Source: Brenneria goodwinii (GTDB lineage Bacteria > Pseudomonadota > Gammaproteobacteria > Enterobacterales > Enterobacteriaceae). Taken from it: a DNA stretch of 64,000 nucleotides. The stretch lies in contig NZ_CP014137.1 of NCBI RefSeq assembly GCF_002291445.1, positions 2,480,001-2,544,000 of the forward strand, in the 5' to 3' direction. Under the pieces are notes generated by a model. It searched no databases. It was given only the letters and a program-made list of their open reading frames with translations, and was not told where the DNA came from. Below are positions 41,572 through 49,817 of this stretch, piece by piece (within the stretch, counting starts at the first letter, position 1; each line of letters opens with the position of its first letter). A program made the translations under genes and the position numbers.

Positions 41572-42941
41572 TCTCCTCGGTTATGGCTATCTTTCATTCG
41601 TTTCAGTTTATCAACGATAGCGGTCGCCGCCACTTCGGCCGCGCCTTTGGCGTACGGCGAGTTACGCGCTTCGTAGGTGAAGCGGTCGTAACTTTGCGCG
41701 TCGGGCATATATTTGGCCGCGCCATCGACCATCGTCGCCACCATGATTTGCGGATACGGCGATCCACGGCGGATTTGCGCGCCGATGCTGGCGGACAGCT
41801 CCGGTTGCATGCCAACCAAAACCATGCCGCCGATACTCATCAGTATCACGGGAAGCGTGCGTTGCGCGCCGATCTTATAGTTAAAAGCGGTCACGGGACC
41901 GACCGGCTTATCTTCCGGCGTAAAGCTCTGTGAATCCACCGCAATACTCTCGCGCCGCATTTCCAGCTCGCCGCCGGGTTGCGTTACGATGTGCTGGGCG
42001 ACGCGCACGACGTCGGCGCCAAGCCGTTCACCCAGCAGATCCAGCAGCATGAATCCCGCCTCGTGCAGATCGGTCTGACCGACGCTGCCGTCCTTGTTGA
42101 CGACATGCCGGTTCGCCTGAAGATAGGGAGCCTGGTCGCCTGCCGCGCCGACGAGAAACAGCGCTACCGCGCCTGAACCATAATGCGTTTCGACATGACG
42201 CGCGGCCGCCCCGGCGAGATCGGCGGAAATCAACCGGCCGCCCGCCGAGCGCTGCGATCCGTCCATAACCGAAGACTGCACCGCAAAGTTCATCAGGATC
42301 GCCAACGGCTTGCCGTCGAGGCCATCAATACGCAATACGCCGAGAAAAGGATCGGCGAACCCGGCATCATTGGCCCCCAGCCACCATCCGTAAGGGGTAG
42401 GCACATCACGGTTGACATTCACCCGGCTGGTCCCTGAGCCGAAGCCCAAACGGGCAGGCTGCAAATTCGCGACGGCCTGTGTCGCTGCCGTGCGCAGCGC
42501 CGCTTCGACCGCCCGCAAGGCGGCGTCGTTGCGCGCGAGATCCGTACCGGCCGGAGCCTGTCCGGCCGAAAAAATATGCGGCGTCGAAAAAGTGTGGCTG
42601 GCGCAGACCAGGGCGTTTTCCGCCGCTACGCCCGCGACATCGGCCAGGATCGTCTTTATCGCGCTAATCATAGCGTCGGAAATCGAAGTCAGGTCGACGA
42701 CGGCGATGCCCATCCGCTTGCCGCCGTCATCCAGCAAGAGAAGCCGGACGGAGAGCGGATCGCGCTCGCCGACGAATCCGTCCAGAGGATAGAGATCGGC
42801 GGAAAACACGATATCCGCCCGCCCCGCCCCAGCGCTAAAAACAGCGGCATTTGCCGCACGCGCAGATATCGCGATAGGCTGGAGCAACGCCGCGATGCCT
42901 AATCCGAGCCCCGTCAGCAGGAATTCTCGCCGAGATTGCAT
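41568..42941 (-). CDS. Tat-exported neutral/alkaline ceramidase-like hydrolase
   Basis: The 457-residue protein has the twin-arginine signal MQSRREFLLTGLGLGIAAL and a domain of the neutral/alkaline non-lysosomal ceramidase superfamily. Markers are AGAGRADIVFSADLYPLDGF, LLLDDGGKRMGIAVVDLTSI, metal-site-like NALVCASHTFSTPH, SADLAGAAARHVET and LFLVGAAGDQAPYL. It lacks the C-terminal beta domain of full ceramidases. Cleavage of N-acyl lipids or other plant-derived amides is possible. Its stop overlaps the esterase start, so the two are co-translated and co-exported. Confidence 0.75.
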   Translation of the reverse strand: MQSRREFLLTGLGLGIAALLQPIAISARAANAAVFSAGAGRADIVFSADLYPLDGFVGERDPLSVRLLLLDDGGKRMGIAVVDLTSISDAMISAIKTILADVAGVAAENALVCASHTFSTPHIFSAGQAPAGTDLARNDAALRAVEAALRTAATQAVANLQPARLGFGSGTSRVNVNRDVPTPYGWWLGANDAGFADPFLGVLRIDGLDGKPLAILMNFAVQSSVMDGSQRSAGGRLISADLAGAAARHVETHYGSGAVALFLVGAAGDQAPYLQANRHVVNKDGSVGQTDLHEAGFMLLDLLGERLGADVVRVAQHIVTQPGGELEMRRESIAVDSQSFTPEDKPVGPVTAFNYKIGAQRTLPVILMSIGGMVLVGMQPELSASIGAQIRRGSPYPQIMVATMVDGAAKYMPDAQSYDRFTYEARNSPYAKGAAEVAATAIVDKLKRMKDSHNRGE

Positions 42942-42950
42942 GTTAGTTCC

Positions 42951-43073
42951 TCAACCAACCTTCAAAGCCAGCTCTGTACCGCGCTTTATCGGCAGGGTAA
43001 CGGAGATGAACCCGTTGCTCGGATCGCGAATGGGACTCGGCCCGGTGCCGTGAGAAGCGATAGCCTGCGACAT
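42951..43073 (-). CDS. Small protein at the head of the ceramidase/esterase operon
   Basis: A 40-residue frame MSQAIASHGTGPSPIRDPSN... ending GTELALKVG is preceded by aagaggatga, with aagagg about seven bases before the ATG at 43073; a second ATG lies at 43079. It ends nine bases before the ceramidase-like gene. It may be a real small protein or a translated leader. I do not recognise it. Confidence 0.4.
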   Translation of the reverse strand: MSQAIASHGTGPSPIRDPSNGFISVTLPIKRGTELALKVG

Positions 43074-43175
43074 ATTCATCCTCTTTTGCTTAATAGGCGA
43101 CGTCCGCAGATCGCCTGCCGGCCCGCTTGGGGCGAAAGCTAATCTTGCCCGTCTTGAAGAGCGAGCGATCAGCTG

Positions 43176-43200
43176 ATATGGTACTTGTGAAGTACCATAT
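43176..43200. promoter_or_regulatory. Perfect TetR-type operator
   Basis: ATATGGTACTT, centre GTG, then AAGTACCATAT: 11-bp perfect arms. It lies between the divergent TetR gene (43249) and the small-protein/ceramidase/esterase operon (starting ~43079). This is the expected place for an operator repressing both. Confidence 0.75.
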
Positions 43201-43248
43201 TGTAGCCGGTGCCGACTGTCAATTGAAAAGCCAAAATCGGGAGAATGG

Positions 43249-43899
43249 ATGGACCTCACCCCCAAAAAACCCGGCGCGAAACGCGGACGCCCGAAAGTTA
43301 TCGGAGACCAAGAACGCCGACAATCTATCATTAAGGGCGCCTATGAGGCCTTTATTGAACTGGGTTTCGCCCGAACGACGACCGCCGTTATCGCGGCAAA
43401 GGCCAGGGTTTCCAAGCGATCGATCTATGAGGCTTTCAGTAACAAAACCGCGCTGTTTGCCGCCGCCATCCATGAACACCGGCATTTAATCCTCGACTTG
43501 CCTCGTCCGCAGGACGAGATGCTGCCGTTGCTGGATACGCTGATCGAAATATTTCGCCTGGACATTGATGAGGAAGCCGATCGCGCGCGGGAAGCTATTC
43601 TCAATTTGATCGTCAGAGAGTCGATACAGTTCCCGGAGCTGTCCGATTATCTCTATGAAAATGAGATTATCCGTTCCAGAGAGGCGCTGATCGACTGGCT
43701 GCGGATGGAGGCCGATCGCGGCCGGATGACGGTTGACGATCCAGCCGTTTGCGCCGGTATGCTGATGGATATCGTCTTTGGCGCGCTGTTGCCGCACAGA
43801 AGAGTACGGCAACAGCCGGAACGAGCGTGCAGAATAGAGCACATCAAAAAAAGGCTTGAGATATTCCTGCGCGGGATCCAATCGAGCCCGACCCGATAA
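43249..43899 (+). CDS. TetR/AcrR-family repressor
   Basis: The 216-residue protein has a basic N-tail (PKKPGAKRGRPKVIG) and a TetR helix-turn-helix (~25-70; GAYEAFIELGFARTTTAVIA, RVSKRSIYEAFSNKTALFAA). A helical ligand domain follows (REAILNLIVRESIQFPELSD). It is divergent from the Tat-hydrolase operon and separated from it by a perfect palindrome, so it probably represses that operon and itself until a lipid-like or aromatic inducer binds. Both the inducer and the assignment are inference. Confidence 0.88.
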   Translation: MDLTPKKPGAKRGRPKVIGDQERRQSIIKGAYEAFIELGFARTTTAVIAAKARVSKRSIYEAFSNKTALFAAAIHEHRHLILDLPRPQDEMLPLLDTLIEIFRLDIDEEADRAREAILNLIVRESIQFPELSDYLYENEIIRSREALIDWLRMEADRGRMTVDDPAVCAGMLMDIVFGALLPHRRVRQQPERACRIEHIKKRLEIFLRGIQSSPTR

Positions 43900-43947
43900 A
43901 CACGATTGATGAAAGGAGCAGGCGTCTCACAACCCCGAGCACGGAAC

Positions 43948-45360
43948 CTATTTCTCTGCCGCCATTTCCGCGGCGGGTTCATTACTGTACAGATTCATTT
44001 CCGCTTTATATTCCTTACCGTATCCTTCTTCGTCCCATATCTTTATCGCGTACTTTTTCCATTCCTGCGCCAGATTATCCAACTCGCGGCTGAATTTAAA
44101 ATAGCTATCGCTGCCATCATGCTGCGGCTGCGCGCCGCTTTCTATAATGTGCTGTCGAAATTTCTCTGGATTATCAATTATCGGGCAAGGCTGCATCAGA
44201 TTTTTATTAAACGGAATATCCCGTTTATAGCCTTCAAAGAACGGTGATTTCAGTACGTCGATAACCGATTTATCACGAATATTATCGACCGCATATTGCT
44301 GAAAGACGCAGGGCTCCACCCCACCCTTGGCATTAATGTGCAGATAATTCGCCCCGCCGGACATACAGCCATTCACCAGGAAACCATGGTTCCAGAAATC
44401 AGCAATAAAGGCGAAGCGGCCCGACTTGCGCAATTGTTCTATTTTATGGAAACGTTCATAGCGCTGCTGCGCGGTGGGCACCAAATCGAAAGTGGCATCG
44501 CGGCCAATAGGCATATACTGAAACACCCAGACATATTCCACGCCCAGTCCGCTGATAAAATCCCAATACTTGTCATCCGTCATCTGGTCGTGATTTTTAC
44601 GCGTCGCCATCATGGAAGCGCCGCATAAAATGCCGGCTTCGCGCAGCCGATGATAAGCGGTAATAATTTTCTGGAAAACGCCGTCGCCGCGTCGCCAGTC
44701 GGTCATATTCTCCCAGCCTTCAATGGAAATGGTCACCGCCACATTGCCCAGCTCCGCCAGCCGCTTAACGCGCGACTCCGTCAGCAGCGTACCGTTGGTA
44801 TAAACCATAAAAAAACAGTCATTAAATTTGGCGAAAATACGCATAATTGCCGGATAAACAAAAGGTTCTCCGCCGGTAAAAGTAAAAAACCTCACGCCAA
44901 GATCGTAAAACTGCTGCAATATATTCATCATTTCATCTTCTTCGAAATGATAGCGGTCGCCATAAAGCGCCGAGTAGCAGCCTTTACAGCGTAAATTACA
45001 GGCGTATGTAGGGGAAATTAAGACCAGAAACGGAACATGCGTATTATATTCAATACCTTTCCGGTTACGTATGCCACTGCCGTAAATAAAGTGATTAAGG
45101 ATAAGATTATTAACCAGCTTGGCCCTTGGCTTTTTTCCCATTCCGCGTAAAGCTCTGATCCATCCGTTGACCATCGGGTCTTTGTCGTGACATATTTCCG
45201 CCAGGCGCAGCAGGTCATCCTTATTGTCCCCGGCAAATTTAGCGCCCAGGGTAAATATCTTCTCAAAGCCCTCTTCATCGACCTTATTAATCAGGGTTGA
45301 TAATACCGGCGACATCGTCTTTGTAACTATTTGGTTAAGTTTCGTTCCCACATTTATCAT
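43948..45360 (-). CDS. Radical SAM/SPASM-type protein, function unknown
   Basis: This 470-residue protein has an N-terminal helical region (~1-105) and a radical SAM core with the CxxxCxxC motif CNLRCKGC (C121, C125, C128). TGGEPFVYP and VAVTISIEGWEN follow. C-terminal cysteines in NGCMSGGANYLHIN, GGVEPCVFQQYAVDN and MQPCPIIDN suggest an auxiliary SPASM-type cluster. Such enzymes often modify peptides or act in cofactor synthesis. I see no precursor peptide nearby; the 610-bp upstream spacer is A+T-rich and empty. The ATG at 45360 is the farthest upstream start. Confidence 0.8.
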   Translation of the reverse strand: MINVGTKLNQIVTKTMSPVLSTLINKVDEEGFEKIFTLGAKFAGDNKDDLLRLAEICHDKDPMVNGWIRALRGMGKKPRAKLVNNLILNHFIYGSGIRNRKGIEYNTHVPFLVLISPTYACNLRCKGCYSALYGDRYHFEEDEMMNILQQFYDLGVRFFTFTGGEPFVYPAIMRIFAKFNDCFFMVYTNGTLLTESRVKRLAELGNVAVTISIEGWENMTDWRRGDGVFQKIITAYHRLREAGILCGASMMATRKNHDQMTDDKYWDFISGLGVEYVWVFQYMPIGRDATFDLVPTAQQRYERFHKIEQLRKSGRFAFIADFWNHGFLVNGCMSGGANYLHINAKGGVEPCVFQQYAVDNIRDKSVIDVLKSPFFEGYKRDIPFNKNLMQPCPIIDNPEKFRQHIIESGAQPQHDGSDSYFKFSRELDNLAQEWKKYAIKIWDEEGYGKEYKAEMNLYSNEPAAEMAAEK

Positions 45361-45970
45361 TGTTAATACACCCTGTTCTATACCACTGATTTATCCGGAC
45401 TAATTAATTGAAAATACGTTAAATCCGAATATCCCGCATTAAATTGGCGACACTGCGAATTCAATGGCATATCTCTGTCAGGCGAATAAGCAATCCGATT
45501 TACTGAATCGATACGGACTACTTATAATCCATAAACAGAAGATATGATTCGATATATATATTCGTTATCAGGAATAACGTTCCTTATAAAAGGACCGATT
45601 TTTTATTATTGAAATAATCTTATATTCATTGTTACCCTGAAAATCTGATAGTGACTCATTATCAGGCAAATCAGGTTGACCGGCGTTAACATATCAAGAC
45701 AATCTTTATCGAACAGCGGTCAATTGTCGTATCTCGTTCGTTTTCACCATCCTTTGACGATCGCGCTGCGGGAAATCCGCTGCCGGATACGGTGGCGAAG
45801 ACGCCCTCATTTCCCCCTGATATATCACCGCAATACGATGAAAACGCTTGGTTTCCCAAACCTGAAACCCGATGTGGCAAATATTGAAATATGTACTATT
45901 ATTTCCTCATATAAAACAATGATTAAGTTACATATTTTTAACATCCAATCAATTTTCAGGAACATAAATC
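45361..45970. other. A+T-rich spacer without recognised genes
   Basis: The 610 bp between the divergent radical SAM and lipoprotein genes contain no frame with family resemblance or a good ribosome site. The stretch 45780-45860 is more G+C-rich. One frame there (NPLPDTVAKTPSFPPDISPQ) looks protein-like but has no start, so it may be a gene remnant. Promoters for both flanking genes must lie here. Confidence 0.3.
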
Positions 45971-46534
45971 ATGAAAGTATGGAATAAGATTCTGCTGGCT
46001 TCACTGATCGGATTAGCTATCGCTGGCTGTGACGACTCGTCCAAAGTGGACTCACAGTTGGACAAAGCGAAGGATAACGCGCAACAAATCAAAGAAGCCG
46101 CCGACAGCAAAGCCGATCAGCTCACCGATGAGGCCAAAAAGAAAGCCGATGAAGTGAAGAAAGAAGCCTCTGCGCGCATCGACCAGTTGAAATCAGAATC
46201 CGCGGCGATTAAAAACAGCGCCGAGCAACATGCCGATACCATTACCGATGAAGCCAAAGCGCAGGCCGGCGCCATCAAGGAACAGGCTAAGCAGCAGAGC
46301 GATCAGATCGTCGAGCAGGCAAAAGATATCAAGGATAGCGCCATCAGCGGCGCGCACGATCTTTCCGCCGAAGCCCAAAAACAGACGCAGGCGATCAAAG
46401 ACAGCATAAACAAAGATACCGCCCAACAGACGACAACGCCGGATACCGAGGCGGCGCCGATAACCGAAGCAGAGCCCGCTGTAACAGAGCCCGCCGTAAC
46501 AGAGCCCGCGACGGCCGAGCACGGCAACCACTGA
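45971..46534 (+). CDS. Coiled-coil (LEA/apolipoprotein-like) lipoprotein
   Basis: The 187-residue protein has a lipoprotein signal with lipobox LAIAGC and lipidated C20. The next residue is Asp (CDD), the enterobacterial signal for retention in the inner membrane. Residues ~25-145 are 11/7-residue amphipathic repeats rich in Ala, Lys, Asp and Glu (AKDNAQQIKEAADSKADQLT), typical of extended helices as in LEA proteins. A Pro/Glu/Ala tail with the repeat AVTEPAVTEPAT ends it. A structural or stress-protective periplasmic role is plausible; the function is unknown. Confidence 0.75.
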   Translation: MKVWNKILLASLIGLAIAGCDDSSKVDSQLDKAKDNAQQIKEAADSKADQLTDEAKKKADEVKKEASARIDQLKSESAAIKNSAEQHADTITDEAKAQAGAIKEQAKQQSDQIVEQAKDIKDSAISGAHDLSAEAQKQTQAIKDSINKDTAQQTTTPDTEAAPITEAEPAVTEPAVTEPATAEHGNH

Positions 46535-46558
46535 TCCCGCCTGTTACCTTATTGAAAA

Positions 46559-46576
46559 GGCCGCCGACAGGCGGCC
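46559..46576. terminator. Hairpin after the lipoprotein gene
   Basis: GGCCGCC-GACA-GGCGGCC is a perfect 7-bp stem 25 bp after the stop. On the minus strand it is followed by TTTTCAATAA, so it would end transcripts coming from the right better than those from the lipoprotein gene. Confidence 0.45.
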
Positions 46577-46656
46577 CAGCCCAGACCGCCGGCAGCATAT
46601 CAATTCCTCCCCGCCCATCAACGTCATCACGCCTCCCCCAGACACGAACAAATTAC

Positions 46657-46683
46657 TTGCCTCTGGTGGGTATTCGTTATAAT
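46657..46683 (+). promoter_or_regulatory. Candidate sigma-70 promoter of the LOG-Nudix operon
   Basis: A perfect TATAAT at 46678-46683 is preceded by TTGCCT with a short 15-bp spacer. Transcription would start near 46690, about 115 bp before the ATG at 46806. The spacer is suboptimal, so confidence is moderate. Confidence 0.4.
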
Positions 46684-46805
46684 GAGGACCGTCCGCAGCG
46701 GTAAAACAGGGAGATAACACATGCCAATCAATTGATAATTTTAAACATGATGTAACAACACGCATTTATTCTTTGATCCAATTCACTCAGGAACCGTTGA
46801 TTCAA

Positions 46806-47387
46806 ATGAGAATAGGTATTTTTTGTGGCTCAGCCTCCGGTCATAACCCGGTCTATATGACAGCAGCAAAGCAGGTAGGCGAACAACTGGCATTACGCCA
46901 TATTGCCATCGTGTACGGCGGCGGACGCGTCGGCCTGATGGGCGCCATGGCAGACGCCGCGCTGGCGGCCGGTGGTGAAGTGATTGGCGTTATTCCTCAG
47001 GGACTGGCCGATCGGGAGATCGCGCATAAAGGGTTGACCGAACTGATCGTGGTAGCAAACATGCATGAACGCAAGGCGAAAATGGCGGAGCTGGCGGATG
47101 GTTTTGTCGCCCTGCCCGGCGGCGCGGGCACGCTTGAAGAAATATTTGAGCAATGGACCTGGGCGCAGCTGGGCCTGCATCATAAGCCCTGCGCTTTCTA
47201 TAATATTAATGGTTACTATGACCCGTTGCAGGCGATGAGCAAGCAGATGGTCAGGGAAGGATTTATGATGGAGCGTTTTGACAAGATGCTGAGTTTTAGT
47301 TCAGATATCGGTCAGTTAGTCGAAAATTTCGCCCACTATACGCCGCCGGAACAAAAATGGCTGTCTTCCGCATCGATAGGAAAGTAA
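46806..47387 (+). CDS. LOG-family nucleotide 5'-monophosphate nucleosidase
   Basis: This 193-residue Rossmann protein has the LOG signature MHERKAKMAELADGFVALPG then GAGTLEEIFE (the PGGxGTxxE motif), plus GIFCGSASGHNPVY and YGGGRVGLMGAMADAAL. LOG proteins cleave the base from AMP or from cytokinin riboside monophosphates, releasing active cytokinin. In a plant-associated host that could affect the plant; general nucleotide turnover is equally likely. The start ATG at 46806 fits the family; a TTG 33 bp upstream is in frame. It is followed after four bases by a Nudix gene. Confidence 0.9.
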   Translation: MRIGIFCGSASGHNPVYMTAAKQVGEQLALRHIAIVYGGGRVGLMGAMADAALAAGGEVIGVIPQGLADREIAHKGLTELIVVANMHERKAKMAELADGFVALPGGAGTLEEIFEQWTWAQLGLHHKPCAFYNINGYYDPLQAMSKQMVREGFMMERFDKMLSFSSDIGQLVENFAHYTPPEQKWLSSASIGK

Positions 47388-47391
47388 CGCC

Positions 47392-47823
47392 ATGATAACC
47401 GCCACTCACAACAACGCACCCAAAACCTTGCGCCTTTCCGCCGCGATCGTGGTGAATGATGCCGGAGAAATGCTGTTGGTCAGGAAACGGAATACGCTGG
47501 CCTTCATGCAACCTGGCGGAAAAATCGACGGTCAGGAAACGCCGACCGATGCCCTGCTGCGCGAGCTGAATGAAGAGCTGTCGCTGCATATCGATGAAGC
47601 GCAATTGCAGCCTATGGGGCGTTATCATGCCAAGGCCGCCAACGAACCGGATACCTGGATAGACGCGGATATTTTCTGGCTCCCGCTTTCCGCGCCGATC
47701 GTCCCGGCGGCGGAAATTGAAGAAGCCGTGTGGATCAATATACAAAAGCCGCCCGCGGGAATGACGCTGGCGCCGTTAACCGAGCAACAGTTGATCCCGA
47801 TAGCGCGGGAAAAATTGGCATAG
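47392..47823 (+). CDS. Nudix hydrolase
   Basis: The 143-residue protein has a Nudix box GKIDGQETPTDALLREL continuing NEELSL, matching Gx5Ex7REUxEExGU except that the last Gly is Ser. It hydrolyses a nucleoside diphosphate linked to some group; the substrate is not evident. The gene starts four bases after LOG, so both are co-transcribed and may act in turn on nucleotides. Confidence 0.9.
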   Translation: MITATHNNAPKTLRLSAAIVVNDAGEMLLVRKRNTLAFMQPGGKIDGQETPTDALLRELNEELSLHIDEAQLQPMGRYHAKAANEPDTWIDADIFWLPLSAPIVPAAEIEEAVWINIQKPPAGMTLAPLTEQQLIPIAREKLA

Positions 47824-47954
47824 CGGCCGTTATGGATAACTTACGCGGAAAGCATCCCGGTTAAGCGCCTCAGGTCCGCCGCCGAACGTACCGGCGGATA
47901 TATCAGCGGAAAAAAATTCCCCACCGATAAACACAATACTGCGATTGCGGCATA

Positions 47955-47976
47955 GCCGGCGCTTGCCTGCGCCGGC
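47955..47976. terminator. G+C-rich hairpin between the Nudix and acuR genes
   Basis: GCCGGCGC-TTGCCT-GCGCCGGC forms an 8-bp perfect stem, 130 bp after the Nudix stop and 47 bp before acuR. It has no T-run, so it may be a weak terminator or an mRNA structure. Confidence 0.4.
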
Positions 47977-48022
47977 GATTAAGCGTAGGATTTTGGTGAT
48001 TAAAAACCAACCGGTCTAAATT

Positions 48023-48721
48023 ATGAATTCTGAATCCTACGCCGAACTTAAGCCTCGCAGGGGGCGGCCGCCTAAAACGGATCGAGGCTTCACCGATACG
48101 CGGCAAGAGCTGATTCGCTCAGGACTGGAAGTGATAACCAAGACCGGTTACCTGTCCGCCGGCATTGATACCGTCATTAAAAATATTTCGGTGCCCAAAG
48201 GCTCTTTTTATCACTATTTCAAGAATAAAAGAGAGTTCGGCATCGCGGTGCTAACCGCCTACGGTTCGTTTTTCGCCCACAAGCTGGATAAGTTTTTACT
48301 GAATACCCCGTTACCGCCTTTGCAGCGTATGCAGAATTTTGTTACCCACGCCGGTCTGGGGATGGCGAAATATGACTTTAAACGAGGGTGCCTGGTCGGC
48401 AACTTGCTGCAAGAGGCCCCCCTGCTTCCCGAAGATTTTCCCGACATGCTCAAATCCATCCTGGACGACTGGGAGCGCCGTGTCGCGCAATGTCTGGAAG
48501 AAGCGCAACGTGCCGGACAAATCGCCACCACTACGCCGCCCCTGCTGCTTGCCCGGATGTTCTGGTCTGGCTGGGAAGGCGCCGTGATGCGCGCAAAATT
48601 ATTCCGTTCGGTAGAACCGCTGGAACAGTTTTGGGCGTTTTTTCTACAAAGCATTCATAAAAAGAGCACCTGCGGTCAGGAAAATGAAAAAGACCATTTT
48701 CCGACAAACAACAGTGACTGA
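48023..48721 (+). CDS. acuR: TetR-family repressor AcuR-like
   Basis: The 232-residue protein has the Arg-rich N-tail KPRRGRPPKTDRGFTDTRQE (typical of AcuR) and a TetR helix-turn-helix (DTVIKNISVPKGSFYHYFKN then KREFG). The ligand domain includes KYDFKRGCLVGNLLQEAPLL and ILDDWERRVAQCLEEAQRAG. In Rhodobacter, AcuR represses acuI and responds to acrylate. The acuI homologue lies 117 bp downstream on the same strand, supporting the call. No clear operator palindrome was found; accggt at ~48013 is a weak candidate. Confidence 0.8.
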   Translation: MNSESYAELKPRRGRPPKTDRGFTDTRQELIRSGLEVITKTGYLSAGIDTVIKNISVPKGSFYHYFKNKREFGIAVLTAYGSFFAHKLDKFLLNTPLPPLQRMQNFVTHAGLGMAKYDFKRGCLVGNLLQEAPLLPEDFPDMLKSILDDWERRVAQCLEEAQRAGQIATTTPPLLLARMFWSGWEGAVMRAKLFRSVEPLEQFWAFFLQSIHKKSTCGQENEKDHFPTNNSD

Positions 48722-48838
48722 AAGCGATCCCCTGTGCGTTCATCAGCACGTGGCGATTGATTAAACCGTTCTCCTTCTCGGCCGCAATTCAAAGCCTCAG
48801 ACAGAAGGGAACGTTTCCAACAAATTAAAGGCGAAATA

Positions 48839-49816
48839 ATGAAAGCTCTGGTACTCGAACAGCAAGACGACAAAACGCTGGCGGAGATAAAAGACATCAC
48901 GCTTCCCGCCATGGCTGACGGCGAGGTGTTAGTGGATGTCAACTGGTCCGGCCTTAATTTCAAAGATGCATTGGCAATTACCGGAAAAGGCAAAATCGTC
49001 CGTCAATTTCCGATGGTTCCGGGCATTGATTTCTCCGGCCGCGTCAGCCGCAGTAATGACCCGCGTTTCGTAGCGGGTCAGTCGGTGATTTTGACCGGCT
49101 GGGGCGTGGGTGAAACGCACTGGGGCGGTTTAGCGCAGCAAGCCTGCGTGAAAGGCGACTGGCTGGTGCCGGTTCCCGCGGAACTGGATGAGCGTAAGGC
49201 CATGATCGTCGGTACCGCCGGTTTTACCGCCATGCTTTGCGTCCTGGCGCTGGAAGACGCGGGAGTCAAGCCGGAAAGCGGCAAAGTCGTGGTCACCGGC
49301 GCCAGCGGCGGAGTGGGAAGTACGGCTGTCGCGTTACTGCACGCGCTGGGCTATACCGTAACGGCCGTAACCGGACGTGAAAGCACCAAGGATTATCTGC
49401 TGCGACTCGGCGCCGCCGAGATCCTTCCCCGCGCCGATTTCGCCCAGTCCCGCCCGCTGGAAAAGCAGCTTTGGGCCGGGGCAATCGATACGGTGGGGGA
49501 TAACGTGCTGGCAAAAGTGCTGGCGCAAATGAACTATGGCGGCTGCGTCGCCGCCTGCGGCCTGGCGGGCGGATTCAATCTGCCGACCACAGTCATGCCT
49601 TTCATCCTGCGTAACGTGCGTTTGCAAGGGGTGGATTCCGTTTCGGTTCCGACCGCTCGCCGGGTCGACGTCTGGAACCGGTTAACGAAGATTCTGCCGG
49701 AGAGTTTCTACCAGCAGGCGACGACTGAAATCAGCCTGGAAGAGGCGCCCAATACGGCCGCGGATTTCCTGCATAACAAAATACAGGGCCGGACGCTGGT
49801 AAAAATCGGCGGCTAA
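48839..49816 (+). CDS. acuI: Acrylyl-CoA reductase AcuI (YhdH)
   Basis: This 325-residue zinc-free medium-chain reductase has LNFKDALAITGKGKIVRQFP, GIDFSGRVSRSNDPRF, the nucleotide-binding VVVTGASGGVGSTAVALLHA, and a LKNVRLQGVDSV-like region (RNVRLQGVDSV). It reduces toxic acryloyl-CoA to propionyl-CoA with NADPH. The neighbouring acuR suggests acrylate-responsive control. No DMSP lyase or CoA ligase gene is nearby, so detoxification rather than full DMSP use is likely. Confidence 0.92.
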   Translation: MKALVLEQQDDKTLAEIKDITLPAMADGEVLVDVNWSGLNFKDALAITGKGKIVRQFPMVPGIDFSGRVSRSNDPRFVAGQSVILTGWGVGETHWGGLAQQACVKGDWLVPVPAELDERKAMIVGTAGFTAMLCVLALEDAGVKPESGKVVVTGASGGVGSTAVALLHALGYTVTAVTGRESTKDYLLRLGAAEILPRADFAQSRPLEKQLWAGAIDTVGDNVLAKVLAQMNYGGCVAACGLAGGFNLPTTVMPFILRNVRLQGVDSVSVPTARRVDVWNRLTKILPESFYQQATTEISLEEAPNTAADFLHNKIQGRTLVKIGG

Positions 49817-49817
49817 T

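Noticed and set aside
45676..45987. Plus-strand frame of 103 residues before the lipoprotein gene.
   Set aside because: It runs into the lipoprotein start, is rich in His/Arg/Ile without pattern, and lacks a ribosome site.
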